From an uncultured Cytophagales bacterium (GTDB taxonomy: Bacteria > Bacteroidota > Bacteroidia > Cytophagales > Thermoflexibacteraceae): 64,000 bases of DNA. Each line of letters starts with the position of its first letter. Position 1 is the stretch's first letter. Under the pieces are notes generated by a model. That model was not told the DNA's origin, made no database searches, and saw only the letters and a list, made by a program, of their open reading frames with translations. The position numbers and the translations under genes were made by a program. The stretch covers positions 62,001 to 126,000 of the forward strand of contig CALHUI010000002.1 of the NCBI GenBank assembly GCA_938039675.1. Direction: 5' to 3'. Below, in pieces: positions 42,797 to 50,473 of the stretch.

Positions 42797-42810
42797 AAGC
42801 CATAGATTTG
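42779..42810 (+). promoter_or_regulatory. promoter of the TonB receptor operon
   Basis: TTTG (42779-42782), 20 bases, TAGATTTG (42803-42810): a full match to the phylum consensus. The start codon is 22 bases further on. Confidence 0.8.
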
Positions 42811-42832
42811 CATCGTCAAACAAGCAGTCGCC

Positions 42833-44917
42833 ATGAAATCCACACTTACTGTATGCCTAATCAAATTATTGATAATCAGTCAAATGCAGGCATTTTCACA
42901 AAATGACAGCCTGAAAATGCGCGAATTAGACGAATTGGTCATCACCGCTACCCGTACCGAAAAAATGGTGTCGGTGCTGCCCATGCCTGTTACCGTCATT
43001 TCGCAAAAACAAATGCAGCAGATGGGCAGCCTGCGACTGAATGAAGTTTTGCAAGAGCAAACCGGACTTGCTATTGTTACCAATCACGGGCAGGGTTTGC
43101 AGGTGCAGGGCTTCAACCCTGAATATACCCTGATTCTGATTGATGGGGAACCGCTCATTGGGCGTACGGCAGGTACGCTGGAACTTTCGCGCATCGCCGT
43201 AGGCAACATCAAACAGATTGAAATCGTCAAAGGTCCGAGTTCCAGCCTGTACGGCTCAGAAGCGCTGGCAGGCGTAGTGAATATCATCACGGAAAACCCG
43301 ACAGCCAACCGCGCTGCTTTTTCCGCGCGCTACGGCAGCAATCGCACGTTGGATTTAACCTCTAATCTGCAATGGAAGAAAGAGCGCACCTCTGCTTCGT
43401 TGTTCCTCAATCGGTACAGCACGGCGGGCTACGATTTTTCGCCTGAAACTTTTGGGCAAACCATAGAGCCGTTTCACAACTATACGCTGCAAGGCAAAGC
43501 CGAACATCGCTTTTCCGATGTGTGGCGGCTGAGTCTTTCCGCACGGTACTTTACCGAAAATCAGGATAGAAATTTTGAGACGGGAACGGCGCAGCTTTCC
43601 AATCCGGCGAGCGGCAAAGGCAGGATTCAGGACATGAATGTTAACCCTGTACTGAATTTCAAAGCATCGGGTAAATTTTGTGGGCGCGTTAGTTTATATC
43701 ATTCCAAGTACCGCACCGATGCTTCCAGCCGTTACCTGAGCAATGGCAGTCTGTTTGATGAAAGTTTTTTCAACCAGACATTCCTGCGCCCCGAAACCCA
43801 GCTGATTTGGCTGTTTTCACCCAAGCACAATACTACGTTTGGTTCGGGCATGGTGCAGGAAAGTGTTGAGGCAACCCGTTACACACAACGGCAACAATCC
43901 CATACCGTTTATGCCTTTGCCCAACACGAGTGGCTGCCTGCCGAAAAATGGCACATCATTACAGGGGGGCGTTTTGACAGCCATAGTGTGTATGGTTCGC
44001 AGTTCAGCCCCAAAATTTCGGCACAGTACCAGCTTACACCCAAAATTGCCCTTCGCGCTTCGGGCGGCGTAGGCTTCAAGGCACCCGATTTTCGGCAGTT
44101 ATATCTCAATTTCATCAACAATGCGGCGGGCTATTCAGTGTTTGGAACAGAGGAAGTCGTTCGGCTGATTCAGGAATTGCAGGTACAAGGACAAATCGGC
44201 GAGGTGCTGTTCAACCCTGATGCAGCAGGCAGCCTTCGCGCCGAGCGTTCACTTTCGTGGAACTTCGGGGGTAAATGGAAGCCTACGGAACGCACGCTAT
44301 TCAACGTCAACTTTTTCCGCAATGATATTCAGGATTTGATTGAATCGCAGGTATTTGCGCGGCGCACCAACGGACAGAATATTTTCAGCTACCGCAACCT
44401 GAGCCGCGTATTTACGCAGGGTGTAGAAATTGACGGTACGCACCAGCTTTCCGATAAAATCAGCCTTTCGGCAGGTTATCAGCTGTTGCTCACGGGCGAC
44501 AAGTCGGCAATTGAACGGATTAACAATGGCGAAATTTTCCGCCGCGACCCTGTTACGCTCATCACTACCCGCCTGAGTCGCAGCGACTACGGGGGGCTGT
44601 TCGGGCGCAGCCGCCACATGGCAAACGCCAAAATATTCTACGAAAACAAAGCCAAAGGCTGGACTGCCAACCTGCGGGCTATCTATCGCGGTAGCTACGG
44701 CTTAGGCGACCGCAACGGCAACTTAGTCTTAGATGACCCTTCGGAATACGTAAACGGCTTTGTAACCCTGAACGCCGCGGCAAGCAAAACTTTCTTCGGT
44801 GGAAAACTCAGGCTGCAAGTCGGGGCAGACAATCTGCTCAATTTTACCGACCCGACGGCGATTCCCAACATGCCCGGTTGCCTCCTCTGGACAAGTCTTC
44901 ATTTCCAAATCCGATAA
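42833..44917 (+). CDS. hmuR: TonB-dependent outer membrane receptor, probably for heme
   Basis: A 694-residue outer-membrane receptor. It has a signal peptide (about 1-22), then a TonB-box-like stretch and plug domain with ELDELVITATRTEKMVSVLP (about 31-50) and EIVKGPSSSLYGSEALAGVVNIIT (about 131-154). A 22-strand barrel follows, ending in aromatic HFQIR. In the barrel, GFKAPDFRQLYLNF and, after an insertion, FNPDAAGSLRAERSLSW stand where heme receptors carry the FRAP and NPNL boxes. The match is partial, but the neighbours (HmuY, hmuTUVS) make heme the best cargo. It needs TonB-ExbBD energy supplied from elsewhere. Expression should rise when the repressor leaves dyad 2. Confidence 0.85.
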   Translation: MKSTLTVCLIKLLIISQMQAFSQNDSLKMRELDELVITATRTEKMVSVLPMPVTVISQKQMQQMGSLRLNEVLQEQTGLAIVTNHGQGLQVQGFNPEYTLILIDGEPLIGRTAGTLELSRIAVGNIKQIEIVKGPSSSLYGSEALAGVVNIITENPTANRAAFSARYGSNRTLDLTSNLQWKKERTSASLFLNRYSTAGYDFSPETFGQTIEPFHNYTLQGKAEHRFSDVWRLSLSARYFTENQDRNFETGTAQLSNPASGKGRIQDMNVNPVLNFKASGKFCGRVSLYHSKYRTDASSRYLSNGSLFDESFFNQTFLRPETQLIWLFSPKHNTTFGSGMVQESVEATRYTQRQQSHTVYAFAQHEWLPAEKWHIITGGRFDSHSVYGSQFSPKISAQYQLTPKIALRASGGVGFKAPDFRQLYLNFINNAAGYSVFGTEEVVRLIQELQVQGQIGEVLFNPDAAGSLRAERSLSWNFGGKWKPTERTLFNVNFFRNDIQDLIESQVFARRTNGQNIFSYRNLSRVFTQGVEIDGTHQLSDKISLSAGYQLLLTGDKSAIERINNGEIFRRDPVTLITTRLSRSDYGGLFGRSRHMANAKIFYENKAKGWTANLRAIYRGSYGLGDRNGNLVLDDPSEYVNGFVTLNAAASKTFFGGKLRLQVGADNLLNFTDPTAIPNMPGCLLWTSLHFQIR

Positions 44918-44941
44918 ACTCAACCGACAAACAAACTTGCC

Positions 44942-45271
44942 ATGTGCACCGGTTACATTCTGTTTCATCACGAGTCGGGATTTGCCGCTTATTGCCAAAA
45001 GTGCGGCTGCGTGCGGTTTGCTTTCGGAACAACCGCTGTTTATTTCACCGAGTCTCAGTTCAGGTTGTTTTGCGAGTACATCTTAGATTTTTACCCGCAC
45101 TATGACCCTGCGAGCCTGATGAAAAACGTCTGGATTCCTTTGGGCAAACAAAATACTTACCTGATTCTCAGCGGGAAAGAGTTGTATCGGCTCAAAAAAT
45201 CGCTGCGCACCGCATTAAATAGGCTGCATATCCGCCGACTTGCCGAAACGGCATGTGAACAACTCAACTGA
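44942..45271 (+). CDS. small cysteine-containing protein, DUF6686-like
   Basis: A 109-residue cytosolic protein. The N-terminus, MCTGYILFHHESGFAAYCQKCG, contains a CxxC pair with a further Cys nearby (YCQKCGC, about 17-23) and several histidines. The remainder is helical and basic (ELYRLKKSLRTALNRLHIRRL). From memory this resembles a small Bacteroidota family (DUF6686) often found beside iron or heme receptors. It might sense or bind iron or heme through the Cys and His residues, which is speculation. It lies 24 bases after the receptor gene and 70 bases before the hmuY-like gene, in the same direction. Confidence 0.72.
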   Translation: MCTGYILFHHESGFAAYCQKCGCVRFAFGTTAVYFTESQFRLFCEYILDFYPHYDPASLMKNVWIPLGKQNTYLILSGKELYRLKKSLRTALNRLHIRRLAETACEQLN

Positions 45272-45341
45272 CGGATTTCATTAAATCCGCCGTCTGTTTT
45301 TCAAAATTCCAAATTTCAAACAAACCCAAACCTTTTTTACC

Positions 45342-45971
45342 ATGAAAAACTTCGCTGTTTTACTTGCCAGCGCGGTACTATTGCTGCCTGCGCTCACATC
45401 TTGCAAAGATGACAACGTAAGCCCCGTACAAACCGTTGTAACGGAAACCGTCCGCGACCTGGCTGCCGACCCGGTACGCATAGACCCTGCAACAGGTCGT
45501 CCGCTGGGCGGAACGAATCGCTTCACCCTGTACAGTCTCCGCGAAAACCGCATCGTTGCCAATTCGGACAGTGCGACTAACAAGTGGGACATTGGTTTCA
45601 GAGGAACGATGCTTATTGTCAATGGTGGCGCAATTCGCAGCGGGCAGGGCGGCGCCTACATCTCCACGGGACTTTTTGACGAACTGAAAGAAATTCCCGC
45701 AACGGCAGAGTTCCGCACCGACCAAAGCCCGACGAGCCTTGCCATTCCGAATGCTTCGGGGCAGGGTTGGTACAACTACAATACGCAAACACACCTGATT
45801 ACGCCTATTCCCGGGCGGGTGATTGTGTTGCGCACAGGCGACGGTAAATTTGCCAAAATGGAAATCCTGAGCTATTACAGAGGCGCACCTGCTACACCCA
45901 CCCAAACCTCAGAGGCGCGGTACTACACTTTCCGTTTCAGCTTCCAACCCGACGGCAGCCGTAGATTTTAG
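45342..45971 (+). CDS. hmuY: HmuY-family heme-binding lipoprotein
   Basis: A 209-residue lipoprotein (signal peptide, lipobox TSC, Cys21). The mature domain follows the HmuY pattern of Bacteroidota: FTLYSLRENRIV, then KWDIGFRGTMLIVNGGAIRSGQGGAY (about 82-107) and GQGWYNYNTQTHLITPIPGRVIVLRTGDGKFAKMEILSYY (about 145-184). It ends in YYTFRFSFQPDG. HmuY-type proteins capture heme at the cell surface and pass it to the TonB receptor. Which residues ligate heme here is not certain. It is last in the rightward receptor operon, closed by a terminator. Confidence 0.85.
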   Translation: MKNFAVLLASAVLLLPALTSCKDDNVSPVQTVVTETVRDLAADPVRIDPATGRPLGGTNRFTLYSLRENRIVANSDSATNKWDIGFRGTMLIVNGGAIRSGQGGAYISTGLFDELKEIPATAEFRTDQSPTSLAIPNASGQGWYNYNTQTHLITPIPGRVIVLRTGDGKFAKMEILSYYRGAPATPTQTSEARYYTFRFSFQPDGSRRF

Positions 45972-46026
45972 TTTTTTGTGTTTAAAATAGATTGCTGAGA
46001 CATCGCAATAGTCTTGTTTAAGATTG

Positions 46027-46061
46027 AAACAGCCTCCGGTTACCCCGGTTGGAGGCTGTTT
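46027..46061 (+). terminator. terminator of the receptor-hmuY operon
   Basis: An 11-bp perfect stem (AAACAGCCTCC with GGAGGCTGTTT), a 13-base loop and a T-rich tail. It is 56 bases after the hmuY stop and 34 before the end of the converging gene. Confidence 0.82.
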
Positions 46062-46094
46062 TGCTTTATTAGTTTTTATTTTTTGCCGTGCTGC

Positions 46095-46883
46095 CTAATT
46101 TTTATATTCTGCCTGATTGAGCAGCGAATTGTAAAATGCGATAGCAGCCGCCAGTTGCTGAGGGCTGTCAAAATCGGGTTTGTTTGTATCTAAGTATGCT
46201 TCAAAATCCTTGCTAGGAGGCAGTGCTTTCAATAGGCTTTTACGGTTCTTTCTAAGTTTTATCAGCGACTTATCGGGTGCTACCAGATAGTATTCTACGT
46301 GCGAGGTGAATTTATCATAATAGCGCCCTGTGCTTTGGGCTTTTCCAATGTCAGATGCTAAGAATCCGCGGGTATGATATACCAGCAGGCCATATGCGCC
46401 CTCGTGTAGCACTTCGCAGAATCGGGGCGCATTTTTATCGCCTACGGGAAAGCGTTTAAAAATGTGTTTGTTTTTTTGCAGCGTGTCTTCCATAACGAAA
46501 TATTCCACTGCCGTAGCATCCACAATCAGCGAATCGCCTGTGTCTTTGCGCCATATCATTAGTTTTTGTGCCTGATACACGTCTAACTTGGCAGGGATAT
46601 TTTTTACCACATAGCCATCCTTCATATGGATGTTGGTCGGCATCCATTGCGGGAATATGTAAGGCGAGCCTTCATATCCTTTGGCGCGGTTGTCAAAGGT
46701 GCGCATCATCATGTTGGTGCCGCGGTTCAGCGTGCCGTCGTTGCTAAACAGTTTGCGCAAATCGTTGTCTAAACTGATTGCCTGAACAGCTTGTTTGCTT
46801 TGTTCGGGCTTGGTTTGGGCGAACCCGCTGGCTGCCGGCAAAAAGCAGAGCGCTGCTATTGCCATTAAAAAATAACCTTTCAT
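46095..46883 (-). CDS. secreted protein of unknown function
   Basis: A 262-residue protein with a signal peptide (MKGYFLMAIAALCFLPAASGFAQ, cleavage after about residue 22). The mature part begins with a glutamine-rich stretch and then a domain resembling the periplasmic proteins of Bacteroidota that open GSPYIFPQWMPTNIHMKDGYVV and continue with WRKDTGDSLIVDATAVEYFV. Many basic residues occur near the C-terminus (KSLIKLRKNRKSLLKAL). No enzyme motif was recognised. It lies just downstream of a decayed lipoprotein gene but has its own signal peptide and an intact frame. Confidence 0.75.
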   Translation of the reverse strand: MKGYFLMAIAALCFLPAASGFAQTKPEQSKQAVQAISLDNDLRKLFSNDGTLNRGTNMMMRTFDNRAKGYEGSPYIFPQWMPTNIHMKDGYVVKNIPAKLDVYQAQKLMIWRKDTGDSLIVDATAVEYFVMEDTLQKNKHIFKRFPVGDKNAPRFCEVLHEGAYGLLVYHTRGFLASDIGKAQSTGRYYDKFTSHVEYYLVAPDKSLIKLRKNRKSLLKALPPSKDFEAYLDTNKPDFDSPQQLAAAIAFYNSLLNQAEYKN

Positions 46884-46934
46884 ATAACTTGATTTTCAGG
46901 AGTTTGCAATTTACGAAAGCTGTACAACAGCCTG

Positions 46935-48520
46935 TTACATTTGCAATGCCTTTTTCAATTCTTTGCGGGTTTTAATCGGATTGCTGTCTTTTTTCAGAGA
47001 AAAGGTATGATTCTTTGTCTGTTGTAAACGATACCAGTCTAACTTTAGCCACTCTTCCACCGGAAAGTAGGCAATGGAGTAATCCGGCATCACGGCAAAG
47101 ATGTGCCTAGTTTGTTCGGGTGCAAGATAGATATTTTTCCAGTTGTCTTTTGTGCGTTCTACTACGGTGGACTGTTCTACATTGATGTAGTAGATTTTTT
47201 CGGGCTGCTCCTGTTGCAAGCGAAAGTCTGCCATAATTTCAACTGCACCGGGGAGTTTCATGATTTTGTCAAAGTTGAAAACGCCAAACTTGCTAATACT
47301 TACGGGGCGAAAAACTTCGGCAATCTCATCTATTTTACGGCTTTGGTCATTCACAGTCTGTACCAACTGTTCATACTCCTTAAACAGGTTGTCGGGTTTG
47401 CGGCGCAAAAATTCGCTGATACGCATATAGGGGTGTGCGCGGAAACTGAACTTGTTCACCACCTTGTCTTCATAAACGGTTTTCCGGCCATAAACCGTGC
47501 GTTGTTCAATTTTACCCACCCGACGCTGTTTGGTGCGTAAATGCACCTGCCAGGTAGTATCATATTTGGTAAAAGAGTGACGCACCTGTTTGGTTTTGCG
47601 GCACTGGATGTTCAGCTTGTACGAGCCGTCTTTTTGCATGTCGGCAGCAGAGGTGATATAGAAATATTCATAGGTACTGCTGTTATTGCTCGTATATCTC
47701 AATTGCTCATTTAGCCATTGGGGAGGTTATACGTCCTCCAACTTTTGCCATACCAATGTGTAGGCAGGGTAATAACTTTTTTTGCCCAACTTCACAGGTG
47801 TATTGATGTCCAGATTTTCATAAACGGAAATACCGTAGGTATCCGGCAAGCGGCGGAAGTTGGCTTGCAAATTTTTGTCGTATACCTTATTGTATTGATA
47901 GTTGAAATAGACAACCAAGGCCTCGCCAAAGTGCAATATCATCAAGTCTTTGGGGTTTACGGCATGCACCGATTCCGGTGAATCTTTCATGCGCTTTTTG
48001 GTTGTATCAGGCTTTACAGCGCGCGCTTCTCTTTTATTTAAATACCCACTTGCCTGCTTTTTCATCCCACTCATAAAAACTGTAATCATCGCCTTTTTGA
48101 TAGGAAGCAAAGATTATATCTATTTCTTTACCCGAAGCGACAGAGAGTTCTCGGTCGCCCTGTTGTGCCGAAATATCCATCATGCCTGCGGTTTGGAACT
48201 GATAGGTAGTACCCGCACTGTCGTAGCCAAGCAATAGGCCTGCTGCGAAGGCATCTATTGCGCCGTGCAGTTCGCGGTATTTCAGGGCTACTTTGCCTTT
48301 GACAAGGTTGCCATCCTCATCGGTAAGCGCTTCGGGCGGCACAATAATCTGCGTACCACTTGGGTGGTTGATGAGTGCGCCTTCCTCCGCCGCAAATTCA
48401 TAAGTAGTGTAAGGAACATCAAGTGCGGGAATCGGCGGTTGAAAGGCCTGCTTTTTTTCCGGTGCATTGCCAGCCGCTCAGAGCTGTGAGGGCAGGCAGA
48501 ATGAATGGGAGAGTTTTCAT
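46935..48520 (-). pseudogene. decayed lipoprotein gene of a Bacteroidota surface family
   Basis: One ancestral gene of about 528 codons can be rebuilt from four pieces. The start at 48520 gives MKTLPFILPALTALSGWQC, a lipoprotein signal. A frameshift lies at or near a run of seven T (48452-48458, one base too many). The frame then runs on as NHPSGTQIIVPPEALTDEDG and YREL...SAGTTYQFQTAGMMDI, typical of a family of large Bacteroidota lipoproteins, to WVFK. A second one-base shift follows near 48034-48045 and then a TAA stop at 47727-47729. The open remainder (from about 47702 to 46935, 255 residues) continues in the same frame as the piece before the stop. Three lesions make expression of the full protein unlikely, unless some are sequencing errors. 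Confidence 0.75.
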
Positions 48521-48553
48521 GAGTATGTTGGATGGGAGTTGATTTTTAAACGA

Positions 48554-48980
48554 TTAACCGCGCTCTATGTGTTTCTTTCGTATATCTATGAACAGTTTTT
48601 GTTTTTCTTCTTCGCTAAGTGAAATGCCGTGGACAGCCAAAAGGCGAATGGCTTGGATAGTGCCGTTCTTATCTCGGTAGTACATCACGATATCGTATTG
48701 CTGTTTGCTTTTCAGTAACGTCAGGCTTGGGAAAGTTGCCAGCGAAGCAATCAGAAACAACCAGCAGTTGCCAAGGCCGATGGTTAGTGCTCACAGCAAC
48801 GCAACTCCTGACATCAACAAAAAAGGGAACGACCATTGACAGGTATCCTATGTTGTAGTTCTCTACCTGAATAATATCTTGCCAGTAGTATTCTGTCCTG
48901 TCTATTATCAGGCGAGAAGAAACGAGTAGGATTTTGCTTGAACGACTTATAAGGTGAACAGATAGTTTTAATGCTTAATA
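48554..48980 (-). pseudogene. probable remnant of a small membrane protein gene
   Basis: The last 68 residues are open (48760-48554): a hydrophobic helix (LFLIASLATFPSLTLL) followed by a soluble tail, YDIVMYYRDKNGTIQAIRLL and LSEEEKQKLFIDIRKKHIERG. Upstream, a different frame reads sensibly from about 48970 (SSKILLVSSRLIIDRTEYYW and DIIQVENYNIGYLSMVVPFF) but lacks a start codon and leaves the frame of the tail near 48775. This suggests a broken gene, possibly for a protein with a PH-like domain. The evidence is compositional only. Confidence 0.4.
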
Positions 48981-49100
48981 CCGCTGATTATTCCTGTATT
49001 CCCTGTTTTTTTTAAAAAATTCTTGGAAAAGCTATATCGTTTGATGCTTTTACGGTATCCCCTTGACAATCAGGGCAAATCGTCCGAACTTTGTATCACT

Positions 49101-50252
49101 ATGTTTACACCTGCACAAGCGGAGCGTTTCGCTGCCATGGAAACGCCCTTTTTCTACTATGACCTATCGCTGCTCAAAAAAACCATTGATATGGCAGCGT
49201 CATGTGCCCGCAAGCATAAGTTTGATATCCATTATGCGCTGAAAGCCAATGTGAACTGGGAAATTTTACAACCGATTGCCGCGGCAGGCTTCGGTGCGGA
49301 CTGTGTGAGCGGCAATGAAGTCCTGCGCGCCTTAGAGGCCGGTTTTTCTCCTGATAAAGTGGTTTTTGCAGGCGTTGGCAAATCCGACAAGGAAATCTGC
49401 ACAGCATTGGCACATGATATCTTTTGTTTCAATGTGGAGTCAGTAGAGGAATTACAAGTAATTAACAAACTGGCGGCACAGGCAGGCAAAACGGCTACGG
49501 TTGCCTTGCGTGTAAACCCTTTGGTAGAGGTAAATACACACCACTACATTACCACGGGGACAGCTGAAAATAAGTTTGGTATTCCCCCGCGCGACTTTGA
49601 CGCGTTGCTGCAACTGTTGCCGCAATTGTCCCATGTGAAAGTGATAGGTCTGCATACGCATATTGGCTCGCAGATTTGCGACATGGATAATTTTAAAAAT
49701 ACCTGCCTGAAATTCAACGAAATACGCCGATGGTTTGAGCAACACGCATTGCAATTTACCGACCTGAACGTAGGTGGCGGCTTAGGCGTGGACTACAAAC
49801 AACCCGATAAACACCCGATTCCTGATTTTGAAAGCTATTTTGATACAGTGAGTCGCTATTTGGAGCGCACACCACAGCAGCGGGTACATTTTGAATTAGG
49901 CCGTTCTATCGTAGCCCAATGCGGCAGCCTGATTACCCGTGTGCTGTACACCAAGCAAGGGGAAGTCAAGCGTTTTGCGATTGTAGATGCAGGCATGACC
50001 GAGCTTATTCGCCCCGCCCTCTATCAGGCATATCACAAGATAGAAGCGGTGGGTGTTGTGGCTGCCGAGTCTTATTCATACGATGTGGTAGGCCCGATTT
50101 GTGAATCTTCCGATTTTTTTGGGAAAGAAGTAGTACTGCCCGCGCTCAAACGCGGCGATTTGCTGGCTGTTCGCACAGCGGGTGCTTACGGGGAAGTGAT
50201 GACTTCATTCTACAATTTGCGTGAAAAAGCCCCTGCGGTTTATGAAAATTGA
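49101..50252 (+). CDS. lysA: diaminopimelate decarboxylase
   Basis: A 383-residue PLP enzyme that makes lysine from meso-diaminopimelate in the last step of the pathway. The ATG at 49101 is chosen: family proteins begin just before TPFFYYDLSLL, and the 26 in-frame codons upstream look non-coding. The PLP lysine is Lys48 (HYALKANVN). VGLHTHIGSQI, the glycine loop LNVGGGLGVDY, ELGRSIVAQCGSL and the partner-subunit cysteine motif GPICESSDFFGK (about 328-339) are all present, followed by AVRTAGAYGEVMTSFYN. A GAACTTTG box lies nine bases before the start. The gene stands alone. Confidence 0.95.
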   Translation: MFTPAQAERFAAMETPFFYYDLSLLKKTIDMAASCARKHKFDIHYALKANVNWEILQPIAAAGFGADCVSGNEVLRALEAGFSPDKVVFAGVGKSDKEICTALAHDIFCFNVESVEELQVINKLAAQAGKTATVALRVNPLVEVNTHHYITTGTAENKFGIPPRDFDALLQLLPQLSHVKVIGLHTHIGSQICDMDNFKNTCLKFNEIRRWFEQHALQFTDLNVGGGLGVDYKQPDKHPIPDFESYFDTVSRYLERTPQQRVHFELGRSIVAQCGSLITRVLYTKQGEVKRFAIVDAGMTELIRPALYQAYHKIEAVGVVAAESYSYDVVGPICESSDFFGKEVVLPALKRGDLLAVRTAGAYGEVMTSFYNLREKAPAVYEN

Positions 50253-50279
50253 ACGCAGCAACTTGCTGTCCTATCCATA

Positions 50280-50422
50280 GCAAAGGATTTGCACGTCATT
50301 TTTTTAATGATTGAAAAACAGTCATTTAAGCCTGATGGCTCTCAGAGGGCTGTCAGGTTTTGGTTTATATCTAACCCCCAGCAAAGGATTTGCAGCTCCT
50401 TTGATACAGACAAATCCTTTGC
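50280..50422. repeat. three copies of GCAAAGGATTTG between lysA and GH31
   Basis: GCAAAGGATTTGC occurs at 50280-50292 and 50381-50393 as direct repeats, and its 12-base reverse complement CAAATCCTTTGC at 50411-50422. The last two can form a 12-bp hairpin with an 18-base loop. No T-tract follows it. It may be a protein-binding array or an mRNA structure upstream of the GH31 gene. Confidence 0.6.
50331..50364 (+). terminator. weak terminator after lysA
   Basis: CCTGATGGCTC and GGGCTGTCAGG form an imperfect stem (50331-50357) followed by TTTTGGTTT, 78 bases after the lysA stop. Confidence 0.45.
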
Positions 50423-50473
50423 TACAGATAGCTTCCGATTTTGTAACTTCAAACCCGCAACAAACTTGATTTT

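Noticed and set aside
48446-48462. seven-base homopolymer as a programmed frameshift site in the lipoprotein gene
   Set aside because: The required shift is +1, not the -1 expected at an A-AAA-AAG slippery site, and two further lesions exist downstream, so decay or sequencing error is more likely.
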